Positions 1 to 7,969 of a DNA stretch of 39,714 nucleotides are shown in pieces. Below the pieces are notes generated by a model. The model made no database searches and was not told the DNA's origin. It saw only the letters and a list, made by a program, of their open reading frames with translations. Both the position numbers and the translations under genes were made by a program. The stretch is taken from positions 1-39,714 of the forward strand of contig JAJZET010000220.1 of NCBI GenBank assembly GCA_021805685.1. Reading direction: 5' to 3'. The stretch is from Pseudomonadota bacterium (lineage in GTDB: Bacteria > Pseudomonadota > Gammaproteobacteria > Xanthomonadales > Rhodanobacteraceae). Positions within the stretch are counted from its first letter, which is position 1. Every line of letters starts with the position of its first letter.

Positions 1-436
1 TGGTGGGATCGTCGTGGCCGGCCATGCCCCAGGCAGGCATCGCGCTCATCTTGATGCCGTGCTTGATCACCCAGAAGGCCTGCCTCGGATCGACGTGGAT
101 CCTGGAGAGATTCGGTGGCTGCGGGTACATGCCCACGCGCAGTTCCGAATCGTCCATGCCGGGAGCCAGGTGGCAGCCGGTGCACATGGCGGCGTACTGG
201 CCGGCGCCTTTCAGGATCAGCTGCGGATCGTCGAGGTTGGGCACCTTGATGTCTGCTGCCCGCCGCTGGATCGAGCGGTCGCGCAAGGTCTGCAGCAGGT
301 CGAAGACCGGCCGGGTGTGGTGGTCGTCCGCACCGATGTCGTAGAGGCCGGAGTAGACGAAGATCCCGGCGCCCGCCGCCAGGATCGCGAGTACCGCGGC
401 AACGGTCAGGCCGTGGCGTTTGATGTATGGCTTCAT
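1..436 (-). CDS. c-type cytochrome, partial (C-terminus beyond the window)
   Basis: The visible part is about 145 residues. It opens with a short basic stretch and a hydrophobic segment (about residues 9-28) that is a signal peptide or membrane anchor. A single haem-attachment motif CTGCH lies near residue 91, and a downstream MSAMPAWG segment probably supplies the axial methionine. This is the single-haem periplasmic cytochrome c fold; its electron partner cannot be told from sequence. The ATG at 436 lies 10 bases after the copB stop on the same strand, so it is the fourth gene of the copper operon. An electron-transfer role beside the CopA oxidase is plausible but is inference. The gene is cut by the window edge. 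Confidence 0.85.
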   Translation of the reverse strand, partial: MKPYIKRHGLTVAAVLAILAAGAGIFVYSGLYDIGADDHHTRPVFDLLQTLRDRSIQRRAADIKVPNLDDPQLILKGAGQYAAMCTGCHLAPGMDDSELRVGMYPQPPNLSRIHVDPRQAFWVIKHGIKMSAMPAWGMAGHDDPT

Positions 437-446
437 GGCGGACTCC

Positions 447-1580
447 TCAGAACCACATGCGGACGCCGGCCACCCACTGCCGGTCGAAGATGGCTTGGCG
501 ATGGTCGCGGGCGAAAGCGGCCGTGCCGCCGAAACGTCGCGTCCAGACCACGCCAAGGTAGGGCGCGAACTGCCGCCGGACCTCGTAGCGCAGGCGCAAG
601 CCGAGCCGGGCATCGGACAGCCCGCTGCCGAGACGTCGCGCCGGATCGGACCGGCCGTAGGCGTTGAGCTCGAACTCCGGCTGCAGGATCAGCCGCTGCG
701 TGAACAACAGCTCGTAGTCTGCGCGCAGGCGGGTCGCGGTCCGCCCGGACGGCCCAAGGTAGGCGGTGACTGCCAGCTCGAACCAGTATGGCGCCAGACC
801 CTGGATGCCGAAGGCCGCCCATCGGCGCGCAGGCCCTTCGCCCAGGTCCTGGCGCAGGCCGAGCTGCGTGTCCCAGAACGCGGCGACGGCATGGCTCCAC
901 AGCAGCTCGGCGTCGCCATCCTGGATGCGGCCGAGGCTGCGTTCGCCCTCGCTGCGCAGCCACAGCTTGTCGCTGTCGTTGCCGTACCAGCCCTGCAGTT
1001 CCCAAGCCTGCCCGTTGCCATCCTTGCCGTGGAACGCCTCCAGTTGGTCGAAGCGGAGCATGCCCAGCGGCATGCTGTCGCGCATATCCATGCCGGGCAT
1101 CGCGCCATAGCCGATGCCGTCGGAATAGCCGGGGCTACGCCTACCCGGCGGCGCGCTGCCGCCCTGCATGGGTCCCATCGGCATGCCGGCCATCGTGCCT
1201 GGCTCGTGCGATGTACCGCTCGCGGCAGGCACGGCTACCTTACCCATCTGCCGCATCGCGTCCGGCTCCATGCCGGGCATCGCGCCCATCCGCGCCGTGG
1301 CGCCGTGGCTGCCGTGGTGCATGGGCTTCGCGGACGGTTTTCGATGGCGCTTGTGAACCTTGGTCGCGGCGGGCGCAGGGACGCTGGCCGCTGCCGCCGG
1401 CATGGACATGCCGCGCATCTGCCCCATGTCCATGCCGGGCATCGAACCCCTGTCCATCGACGCCGAGCTGCTGGCCGCGGCGGGCGTGGTCTGCGCAACG
1501 GCGATGGCAGGCGCAGCCAGCAGCCCCGCTGCCAGCCACAGGAGGCGTCGCAGGACGGCGAGCGAACGGTTCCGGCTCAT
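447..1580 (-). CDS. copB: Copper resistance protein CopB (outer-membrane)
   Basis: A 377-residue protein of the CopB family, outer-membrane proteins that bind or sequester copper alongside CopA. A signal peptide occupies about residues 1-28. Next comes a low-complexity Met/His/Gly-rich region (to about residue 180) with repeated MPGM, MDM and MAGMPMG motifs that are typical soft copper ligands. The C-terminal half is a beta-barrel-like domain rich in Trp and Tyr, ending in a terminal Phe (VRMWF) as outer-membrane proteins usually do. The start was chosen at the ATG overlapping the copA stop as ATGA, which suggests translational coupling; a longer open frame upstream lies antisense-free inside copA and is not needed. 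It sits third in copL-copA-copB-cytochrome. Confidence 0.92.
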   Translation of the reverse strand: MSRNRSLAVLRRLLWLAAGLLAAPAIAVAQTTPAAASSSASMDRGSMPGMDMGQMRGMSMPAAAASVPAPAATKVHKRHRKPSAKPMHHGSHGATARMGAMPGMEPDAMRQMGKVAVPAASGTSHEPGTMAGMPMGPMQGGSAPPGRRSPGYSDGIGYGAMPGMDMRDSMPLGMLRFDQLEAFHGKDGNGQAWELQGWYGNDSDKLWLRSEGERSLGRIQDGDAELLWSHAVAAFWDTQLGLRQDLGEGPARRWAAFGIQGLAPYWFELAVTAYLGPSGRTATRLRADYELLFTQRLILQPEFELNAYGRSDPARRLGSGLSDARLGLRLRYEVRRQFAPYLGVVWTRRFGGTAAFARDHRQAIFDRQWVAGVRMWF

Positions 1581-3310
1581 GACACCACCACTTCGCGCAT
1601 CATGCCCGCGTCCATGTGGTACAGCATGTGGCAGTGGTAGGCCCAGCGCCCCGGCGCATTGGCCGTCACGCCGTAGGCCACCCGCTGTGCCGGCTGCACG
1701 TTGACGGTGTGCTTGCGCACCTGGAAGCCGCCCACCGGATTCTCCAGCTCGCTCCACATGCCGTGCAGGTGGATCGGGTGGTTCATCATGGTGTCGTTGA
1801 CCAGCACGATGCGCAGCCGCTCGCCGTAGCGGAAACGGATGGGCTTGGCGTCGGAGAACTTCACGCCGTCGAAGGACCATTCGTAGCGCGCCATGTTGCC
1901 GGTGAGGTGCAGCTCGATCTCGCGACCGGGTTCGCGCGGGTCGATCGAGCCGCCGATGGTATGCAGATCGGCATAGGTCAGCACGCGTCGACCGTTGCCG
2001 CGCAGGCCCGCACCCGGGTCGTCGAGGTTGTTGCGCGGCATCTCCACGTGCATGTCCACGCCCGCGCCGTACTCGGTACGGGCGTGGTGCACGGCCGGCG
2101 CGGCAGCGGTGGCGCCCATGGCCATGCCGGCCATGCCCGGCATGGCGCTATTCCCATGCGTGCCGCCCTGCCCCATCGCTCCCATCATGTCCCGCATGCC
2201 CAGCCAGACCAACGGGTCCATCGCGGGTACCGCCGCCTGCATGCCGGTGCGCGGTGCCAGCGTGCCGCGGGCGTAGCCGCTGCGGTCGATGGCCTGTGCG
2301 AACAGCGTGTAGGCGCGATCTTCCTTCGGCTCCACGATCACGTCGTAGGTCTCGGCCACCGCGATGCGGAATTCGTCGACGCTCACCGGCTCCACGTCCT
2401 GGCCGTCGGCGGCGACCACCGTCATCTTCAGGCCGGGGATGCGTACGTCGAAGAAGGTCATCGACGAGCCGTTGATGAAGCGCAGCCGCACTTTCTCGCC
2501 GGGCTTGAACAGCCCGGTCCAGTTGCCGGCCGGGGGGTGGCCGTTCACAAGGTAGGTATAGGTGTGCCCCGACACGTCGCTGTAGTCGGTGGGATTCATG
2601 CGCATCCGCTCCCACATCCGGCGCCGGGCGAGCGCCTGCTCCAGCCCGTGCTCGCGCACGTCGCGGAAGAAGTCCGGCACCGTGGGCATCGCGTAGTTGT
2701 AGTAGTCGCTCTGCCGCTTCAGCGTCGCGAAGATGTGTTCGGGACTGTCGTCCGACCAGTCGTTGAGCATCACCACGTAGTCGCGCTCGGCAGGGAAGCG
2801 TTCGCCACCGGCGGGCTCGATCACCAGCGGGCCGTACAGCCCGGTCTGCTCCTGGAAGCCGGAATGGCTGTGGTACCAGTAGGTGCCGCTCTGCCGTACC
2901 GGGAAACGGTAGGTGAAGCTCTCGCCGGGCGCGATGCCGGGGAAGCTGATGCCGGGCACGCCGTCCATCTGGAACGGCACCAGGATGCCGTGCCAGTGGA
3001 TCGAGGTCGGCACGCGCAGGCGGTTGGTCACCTTGAGCGTCACCGTGTCGCCCTCGCGCCAGCGCAGCAGCGGTGCCGGCAGCTGCCCGTTGACCACGGT
3101 GGCGAGGCGCCTGCGTCCGGTGAAGTCCACCGGCAGCTCGCCGACGGCCAGCTCGAAATGCGTGCCGCGCCATTCGCGGCGCACCGCGACCGCCTGCGCC
3201 ACGGCAGTGCCTGCGCGCAGGCCCAAGCCGGCGGCCACCCCGCCCAGCGCCAGGCCTTGCACGAACCGTCTGCGCGACAACTGCCCGTCGCGCGGATCCT
3301 GTGTGTCCAT
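1577..3310 (-). CDS. copA: Copper-resistance multicopper oxidase CopA
   Basis: A 577-residue periplasmic multicopper oxidase of the CopA family, which oxidises Cu(I) and binds excess copper. A twin-arginine signal is visible (SRRRF at residues 12-16, then a hydrophobic stretch ending AVAQA near 40), so export is expected in folded form by Tat. All four copper-ligand motifs are present: HWHG (about 105), WYHSHSG (about 145), HPIHLHG (about 511) and HCHMLYHMDAGMM (559-571), the last giving the type 1 Cys-560 and axial Met. A Met-rich insert lies near residues 370-395 (MRDMMGAMG, MAGMAMG). An AGGAG ribosome site precedes the ATG. Its stop overlaps the copB start by four bases; copL lies 116 bases upstream. 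Confidence 0.96.
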   Translation of the reverse strand: MDTQDPRDGQLSRRRFVQGLALGGVAAGLGLRAGTAVAQAVAVRREWRGTHFELAVGELPVDFTGRRRLATVVNGQLPAPLLRWREGDTVTLKVTNRLRVPTSIHWHGILVPFQMDGVPGISFPGIAPGESFTYRFPVRQSGTYWYHSHSGFQEQTGLYGPLVIEPAGGERFPAERDYVVMLNDWSDDSPEHIFATLKRQSDYYNYAMPTVPDFFRDVREHGLEQALARRRMWERMRMNPTDYSDVSGHTYTYLVNGHPPAGNWTGLFKPGEKVRLRFINGSSMTFFDVRIPGLKMTVVAADGQDVEPVSVDEFRIAVAETYDVIVEPKEDRAYTLFAQAIDRSGYARGTLAPRTGMQAAVPAMDPLVWLGMRDMMGAMGQGGTHGNSAMPGMAGMAMGATAAAPAVHHARTEYGAGVDMHVEMPRNNLDDPGAGLRGNGRRVLTYADLHTIGGSIDPREPGREIELHLTGNMARYEWSFDGVKFSDAKPIRFRYGERLRIVLVNDTMMNHPIHLHGMWSELENPVGGFQVRKHTVNVQPAQRVAYGVTANAPGRWAYHCHMLYHMDAGMMREVVVS

Positions 3311-3426
3311 CCTTCACTCCTGCGCGGAATCACCGAGGATCCCGCCTGTCGTCGCCGCACATGCGGCAGCAAGCCTGCGCACAGGCAGGTGGCCCGCCGA
3401 ACCGGGTCGGCGCCATCGCTGGAATG

Positions 3427-3774
3427 TCAGTCCAGCGGTGGCCGCAGGGGTGGCGCGCGGGGACGCTCGGGGGTAGCGGTCGGCCAGGCCTGCCATGTTG
3501 TCGCGACCGGATGCACCGGCACCGCGGGTGCGGACAGTTCCGGCACGGTCGCCGTCGCGTGGGCGCAGGCGCAATCGGCGTGCCCGCCGTCCGCGTGCAG
3601 CGGTGCCGGCACGCCGCGGTGAAGGCTCATCGTCAGCGCGACGGCCAAGCCCTGCATGCCGGCGCAGCAATCGTCATGGGCGAACACCGAACCGGCCAGA
3701 CCCAGCCACGCGCACAGCGCCATTGCAAGCAGCAGGCGACAGCGACGCAGTGGATGGAGCAACGAACGATGCAT
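3427..3774 (-). CDS. copL: CopL-family metal-binding regulatory protein
   Basis: A 115-residue small secreted protein. A signal peptide spans about residues 1-33 (ending VFAHDD). The mature part has Cys and His pairs (DDCCAGM, HADCACAHA) and a proline-rich tail ending PPLRPPLD. This resembles CopL of Xanthomonas, encoded directly upstream of copA and required there for copper-inducible copAB expression. Recognition rests on position, size, the Cys/His content and the RPP-type tail, so the family call is likely but not certain. The start was placed at the ATG just before the signal peptide; a longer frame exists upstream (Met at 3828) but would put about 18 residues before the signal. The chosen ATG has no Shine-Dalgarno and lies seven bases below a -10 element. 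Confidence 0.75.
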   Translation of the reverse strand: MHRSLLHPLRRCRLLLAMALCAWLGLAGSVFAHDDCCAGMQGLAVALTMSLHRGVPAPLHADGGHADCACAHATATVPELSAPAVPVHPVATTWQAWPTATPERPRAPPLRPPLD

Positions 3775-3780
3775 GCCGCG

Positions 3781-3810
3781 AGCATAACGACGCACTCCAC
3801 GTCCACTCAA
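3781..3810 (-). promoter_or_regulatory. Candidate sigma-70 promoter of the cop operon
   Basis: On the minus strand TTGAGT (3805-3810) and TATGCT (3781-3786) are separated by 18 bases. The predicted transcription start coincides with the A of the copL ATG at 3774, so the message would be leaderless. No clear CueR-type dyad was found in the spacer. Confidence 0.5.
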
Positions 3811-3852
3811 CCCTGGAGCGGGCTTCATGCGGCCTGCACGCCATCCGCAGCC

Positions 3853-3858
3853 TATACT
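3853..3858 (+). promoter_or_regulatory. Possible -10 element for rlmJ
   Basis: TATACT lies 25 bases before the rlmJ ATG in the divergent copL-rlmJ spacer. No convincing -35 hexamer stands at 16-18 bases upstream, so this is a weak call. Confidence 0.3.
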
Positions 3859-3883
3859 TGTGCGCCACCCCACGGCTGCCGCC

Positions 3884-4813
3884 ATGAACTACCGCCACGC
3901 CTACCACGCGGGCAACTTCGCCGACGTCCTGAAGCACGCCGTGCTGCTGGCGCTGATCGAAGCGCTGAAACTCAAGCCCGCGCCGTTCTGCGTGATCGAC
4001 ACCCACGCCGGCAGCGGCTGCTACGCACTGGACAGCGCCGAAGCCGGCAAGACCGGCGAATACAAGGACGGCATCGCCCGCCTGCTGTTTCCCGACCTGC
4101 ACGGCGGCGATGCCCATGCCGCCGCGTTGCCGCCGCTGCTGCGCCGCTGGCTGGACGGCATCCTCGCCCTGCCCGGCAACGAACACGGGCTGAAGCTCTA
4201 CCCCGGCTCGCCGCTGCAGGCTGCACTGGCCATGCGCGACAACGACAGCGCACAGCTGTGCGAGCTGCATCCGGAGGAAGCCACGCGGTTGCACGAACTG
4301 TTCCGCCGCGATGCGCGCGTCCACGTGCACGAACGCAACGGCTACGAAGCGCTGAAGGCGCTGCTGCCTCCGCTGGCACGGCGTGGCCTGGTGCTGATCG
4401 ACCCGCCCTACGAAGCGCAGGAGGCCGAGTACCGGCTGATCGAGCAGGCCTTGAAGGAAGCATTGCAGCGCTGGCCCACCGGCATCTACGCGATCTGGTA
4501 TCCGATCAAGCGGCGCAGCCAGGTGCAGCCCTTCCTGCGCTGGCTCTCGCACTGCGGCGCCAGGCGCGTGCTGCGCGCGGAACTGCTGGTGCACGGCGAC
4601 GACTCGCCGCTGCGCCTGAACGGCTCCGGCATGGCGATCGTCAACGCGCCCTGGCAGCTCGACGAAACCCTGCGCGAACCGCTGCGCGCGCTGGCGCGCC
4701 TGCTCGCGCAGGAAAAGCCAGCCGAATGGAAGCTGGACTGGCTGGTGGACGAATCCGCCGCCGCGCCAGCCGCAAAGCCGGTGAAGCTACCGCACCCGCC
4801 GCACCGTCGCTAA
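3884..4813 (+). CDS. rlmJ: 23S rRNA (adenine(2030)-N6)-methyltransferase RlmJ
   Basis: A 309-residue cytoplasmic SAM-dependent methyltransferase of the RlmJ family, which methylates A2030 of 23S rRNA. The N-terminus MNYRHAYHAGNFADV is characteristic of the family. The SAM-binding loop DTHAGSG is at residues 39-45, and the catalytic DPPY motif of N6-adenine methyltransferases at 173-176, preceded by the hydrophobic strand LVLI. The family is usually about 280 residues, so the C-terminus is slightly extended with an Ala/Pro-rich tail. The start was taken at the ATG of MNYRHAY rather than an in-frame ATG 57 bases upstream, which would add a proline-rich leader absent from the family. Confidence 0.95.
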   Translation: MNYRHAYHAGNFADVLKHAVLLALIEALKLKPAPFCVIDTHAGSGCYALDSAEAGKTGEYKDGIARLLFPDLHGGDAHAAALPPLLRRWLDGILALPGNEHGLKLYPGSPLQAALAMRDNDSAQLCELHPEEATRLHELFRRDARVHVHERNGYEALKALLPPLARRGLVLIDPPYEAQEAEYRLIEQALKEALQRWPTGIYAIWYPIKRRSQVQPFLRWLSHCGARRVLRAELLVHGDDSPLRLNGSGMAIVNAPWQLDETLREPLRALARLLAQEKPAEWKLDWLVDESAAAPAAKPVKLPHPPHRR

Positions 4814-4855
4814 GCTCACTGCACCGTTGCCGCGATCTTCGCCCCGGAGTCCGCC

Positions 4856-5356
4856 ATGCGCCACATCGCCCGCATCATCCTGCCCGGCCTGCTGCTCGGC
4901 CTTGCCGCCTGCGCGCCTGCGCCGATCTACAAGGTCGCACCCGGCACTGTCGCCGCCACGCCGATGCAGGTGGCGCAAGCGCCGGAGCAGTACGCGCACG
5001 GCCAAGTCATCTGGGGCGGCCGCGTGGTGGGCGTGAAGAACCTGCCCGACCACAGCGAGATCGAGATCCTCGCCTACCCGCTGGACTCCTCGCAGCGACC
5101 GAAATTCGGCAACGGCGGCAACGGCCGCTTCATCGCCCTGCTGCCGGGCTACGCCGAACCGATGAACTACCCCAACGGTGCGCCGATCACCGTCGCCGGC
5201 CAACTGGCCGGCAGCCGTGCCGGCAAGGTCGGCGAAGCCGATTACGTGTTCCCGCTGGTGCAGACCGCACAGTCGCATGTGTGGACGGCCGAGGAAATGC
5301 GCAGCGGGCATCCGAACATCAGCTTCGGGCTGGGCCTGGGCGTCGGCATCCACTGA
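4856..5356 (+). CDS. slp: Slp/YeaY-family outer-membrane lipoprotein
   Basis: A 166-residue lipoprotein. The signal peptide ends in the lipobox LAAC (cleavage before Cys near residue 18), and the residue after Cys is Ala, which favours outer-membrane sorting. The body (VIWGGRVVGVKNL, then EILAYPLDSSQRP and GRFIALLPGY) matches the Slp family, first known in E. coli as a starvation- and stationary-phase-induced lipoprotein; its molecular role is poorly defined. It follows rlmJ by 42 bases and precedes trmO by 28 bases on the same strand, so the three may be co-transcribed. Confidence 0.85.
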   Translation: MRHIARIILPGLLLGLAACAPAPIYKVAPGTVAATPMQVAQAPEQYAHGQVIWGGRVVGVKNLPDHSEIEILAYPLDSSQRPKFGNGGNGRFIALLPGYAEPMNYPNGAPITVAGQLAGSRAGKVGEADYVFPLVQTAQSHVWTAEEMRSGHPNISFGLGLGVGIH

Positions 5357-5384
5357 TGCAGGTGTCCTTTTAAGCGCACTGGCC

Positions 5385-5927
5385 GTGGACGAAAACTCCC
5401 CGTTTGTTGCCCATCCGATCGCACACGTGCGCTCGCCCTATGCGCGGCGCATCGATGCGCCGCACCAGTCCACCGTGGTAGCGGGCACCGAGACGGGCGC
5501 CGAAGCGGAGGCGCGCATTGAATTCGTCGATGGCCTGCCCGCGGAAGCGTTTGCCGACCTCACCGGCTTCGCGCGGATCTGGCTGCTGTTCGTGTTCCAC
5601 CGCAGCGAGGGCTGGAAGCCCCGGGTACGGCCACCCCGCGGCGACGGCAAGCGCGGCGTATTGGCCACGCGCTCGCCGCACCGGCCGAACCCGATCGGCC
5701 TGTCCGCGGTGGAACTGGTCGCGGTGGAGGAACGTGCGCTGCGCGTGCGCGGCGTGGACCTGCTGGACGGCACGCCGATCCTCGACATCAAGCCCTACGT
5801 GCCCTATGCCGATGCCTTCCCGCAGGCGCGGGCGGGCTGGATCGATGCCGTCGACGCGGCCCAGGGCAGCCATTCCGCGCCCGGCCCGAAGCGGCCGCGA
5901 CGACCAACGGATACGCTGCACGACTGA
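5385..5927 (+). CDS. trmO: tRNA (N6-threonylcarbamoyladenosine(37)-N6)-methyltransferase TrmO
   Basis: A 180-residue protein of the TsaA/TrmO family, which uses SAM to methylate t6A37 in tRNA-Thr(GGU). The N-terminal strand FVAHPIAHVRSPYARR, the central signature RSPHRPNPIGLS and the motif DIKPYVPYAD are all diagnostic. There is no ATG before the conserved start; the GTG at 5385 (VDENSPF) is the best in-frame codon, just after the slp stop. E. coli TrmO is about 235 residues, so this is the shorter form without the C-terminal extension. Confidence 0.92.
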   Translation: MDENSPFVAHPIAHVRSPYARRIDAPHQSTVVAGTETGAEAEARIEFVDGLPAEAFADLTGFARIWLLFVFHRSEGWKPRVRPPRGDGKRGVLATRSPHRPNPIGLSAVELVAVEERALRVRGVDLLDGTPILDIKPYVPYADAFPQARAGWIDAVDAAQGSHSAPGPKRPRRPTDTLHD

Positions 5928-6017
5928 ATGCGCACCTGCGGCAAACCGGCGCACAGACTTGCGCCATACGAGCCTCTGGAGCATGCTGCACCGCACACAA
6001 TACGCTTGAGTATTGAC

Positions 6018-6620
6018 ATGATCGCCGCCAGCCAGCGCCCTGCCGCTCCCCATCCGCTGCTCCCGCCGCGCCTCCGCGAACGCCACGCCCTTGCGCTCAA
6101 CGTGCACACCGCACGGGGCGAACGCGTGTGCAGCCGCGACGGCCGCGAACTATGGCTGCGCGAGATCGTGCCCGGCGACATCGCGGCGCTGCAGCGCGGC
6201 TTCCGGCGGCTGTCGCCCGAGGACATCCGCCGCCGCTTCCTGCACGCGATGTCGGAGCTGCCGGAGCCGATGGCGCAGCGCCTGTGCCGCATCGACCCGG
6301 CGCGCGAGACCGCGCTCGTGCTGGTGGACGAATCGGTGCGCCCCACCGAGATCCGCGGCGTGGGCCGCATCTACGTGGACGAATCCGCCGACAGCGCGGA
6401 GTTCTCGGTGGTGGTCGAGCACGACTGGAGCCGCGTCGGCCTCGGCGCGCTGCTGATGCAGCGGCTGGTCGACGATTGCCGCCGCCGTGGCCTCGCCGAA
6501 CTGTGGGGCTACGTGCTGCTGGAAAACCGCCCGATGCTGCAGCTGTGCCGCGAACTCGGCTTCGCCCGGCGCCTGATGCCCGGCGACCCGGGCACGGCGC
6601 AGATCACGCTGCGGCTCTGA
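6018..6620 (+). CDS. GNAT-family N-acetyltransferase
   Basis: A 200-residue protein with a GNAT acetyl-CoA fold. An N-terminal tail of about 45 residues is followed by the fold; motif A is visible as SRVGLGALLMQRLVDD (R-x-G-L-G pattern, about residues 136-151), and the late motif ENRPMLQLCRELGF is typical of the C-terminal half. The substrate cannot be read from sequence; similar domains stand alone or at the C-terminus of acyl-CoA synthetase-like protein acetyltransferases. The ATG at 6018 was chosen because the frame upstream overlaps the trmO tail and has no better start. The last 42 bases, including the stop, form the first copy of a perfect 47-bp tandem repeat. Confidence 0.85.
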   Translation: MIAASQRPAAPHPLLPPRLRERHALALNVHTARGERVCSRDGRELWLREIVPGDIAALQRGFRRLSPEDIRRRFLHAMSELPEPMAQRLCRIDPARETALVLVDESVRPTEIRGVGRIYVDESADSAEFSVVVEHDWSRVGLGALLMQRLVDDCRRRGLAELWGYVLLENRPMLQLCRELGFARRLMPGDPGTAQITLRL

Positions 6621-6672
6621 ACCTCCCCGGCGACCCGGGCACGGCGCAGATCACGCTGCGGCTCTGAACCTC
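6579..6672. repeat. Perfect 47-bp tandem duplication at two gene ends
   Basis: Copy 1 is 6579-6625 and copy 2 is 6626-6672, with no mismatch. Each copy carries the last codons and TGA of the acetyltransferase. Copy 2 also supplies the first two bases of the stop triplet of the convergent MFS gene. Without it, the two stop codons would lie only a few bases apart. Confidence 0.97.
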
Positions 6673-7915
6673 AGGGCATCGCGCCCTTGCTCATCGGCGC
6701 GGGCGGCGTCGCCACGCCCGTCAGCGGCTTGAGCCGGATAAGCCCCAGCGCAATCGCGAGTCCGGCCAGCACCAGCGCGCCGACGAACACGACCACGCCG
6801 CTCCAGCCATGCGCGGCGTAGAACAACCCGCCGCTGGCGCCGGCCACGCTGGAGCCCATGTAGTAGCAGAACAGGTACATCGACGAAGCCTGCGCCTTCG
6901 CCGCACCGGCACGCCGGCCGACCCAGCTGCTGACGATGGAGTGGCCGCCGAAGAAGCCGAAGGTGACCGCCACGATGCCCAGCGCCACCAGCCAAAGCGA
7001 CGTGGCCAGGGTCAGCAGCACGCCAGCCAGCATCAGCGCCAGCGCCGTCCACAGCACCTTGCGCCGGCCCAGCTTGCCGGCCAGGTGGCCCATCCACGCC
7101 GAGCTGAAGGTGCCGATCAGGTAGATGCCGAAGATCAGCCCGACCACCGCCTGGCTGAGGTTGTACGGCGGCGCCAGCAGGCGGTAGCCGAGGTAGTTGT
7201 AGACGGTGACGAAGGCGCCCAGCAGCAGGAAACCCTCGGCGAACAGCCAAGGCAGCCCGTGATCGCGGAACATGCCGGCGAAGCGCGCAGCGAGCGCACG
7301 CGCATTCCATGGCTGCCGCACGAAGTGCCGCGACGGCGGCAGCGCACGCCAGAACGCCAACGCGCAGGCGAGGCCGATCACGCCCACCACCGCCACGCCG
7401 GTGCGCCAGCCGAAGAAATCGGCCAGCACGCCGGCGACCAGCCGGCCGCCCATGCCACCCACCGCGCTGCCGCTGATGTAGAGCCCCATGCCAAGGCCAA
7501 TCGAGTCGGCATGCATTTCCTCGCCGAGGTAGGTCATCGCCACCGCCGGCAGGCCGCTCAGCGTCAAGCCGAGCAGGGTGCGCACCACCAGCAGCGAGGC
7601 CCAGGTCGGCATCGCCGCGCTGGCCAGCACCAGCACCGCGGAGGACAGCAGTGAAGCCACCATCACCGGCTTGCGTCCCTGCGCATCGGACACGCCGCCG
7701 GCGAACAGCATCGCGAACGCCAGCACGCCGGTGGTGAGCGACAGCGACAGCGCCGCGCCCGCCTCGCTCACGCCATAGTCGCGGCTGAACTCCGGCATCA
7801 GCGGCTGCACGCAATACAGCAGGCCGAACGTCGCCAGGCCCGCGGCGAACAGCGCGAGGTTGGTACGCCGGAACGCGGGCGTGCCGTGGCGGATGGTGGT
7901 GGCGTCGTCGGTCAT
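6671..7915 (-). CDS. MFS transporter (YnfM-like)
   Basis: A 414-residue inner-membrane protein with about 12 hydrophobic helices. The MFS loop 2-3 motif appears as GGVSDAQGRKPVM (about residues 74-86) and a related GHLAGKLGRRKVL repeats in the second half (about 281-293), as expected of two 6-helix repeats. The long N-terminal helix FAAGLATFGLLYCVQPLMPEF resembles the YnfM/drug-efflux branch of the superfamily. The substrate is unknown. It stands alone, convergent to the acetyltransferase, and its stop touches the 47-bp repeat. Confidence 0.88.
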   Translation of the reverse strand: MTDDATTIRHGTPAFRRTNLALFAAGLATFGLLYCVQPLMPEFSRDYGVSEAGAALSLSLTTGVLAFAMLFAGGVSDAQGRKPVMVASLLSSAVLVLASAAMPTWASLLVVRTLLGLTLSGLPAVAMTYLGEEMHADSIGLGMGLYISGSAVGGMGGRLVAGVLADFFGWRTGVAVVGVIGLACALAFWRALPPSRHFVRQPWNARALAARFAGMFRDHGLPWLFAEGFLLLGAFVTVYNYLGYRLLAPPYNLSQAVVGLIFGIYLIGTFSSAWMGHLAGKLGRRKVLWTALALMLAGVLLTLATSLWLVALGIVAVTFGFFGGHSIVSSWVGRRAGAAKAQASSMYLFCYYMGSSVAGASGGLFYAAHGWSGVVVFVGALVLAGLAIALGLIRLKPLTGVATPPAPMSKGAMP

Positions 7916-7969
7916 GGCGGGATTCGTGCGGGGACGCGGAAGTATCCCATCCGGCGCGACCGCGCACGC

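Noticed and set aside
1616-3622. A 668-codon open frame antisense to copA
   Set aside because: It mirrors the codon pattern of copA on the other strand, is His/Arg/Ala-rich and has no known domain; such frames are common at high GC.
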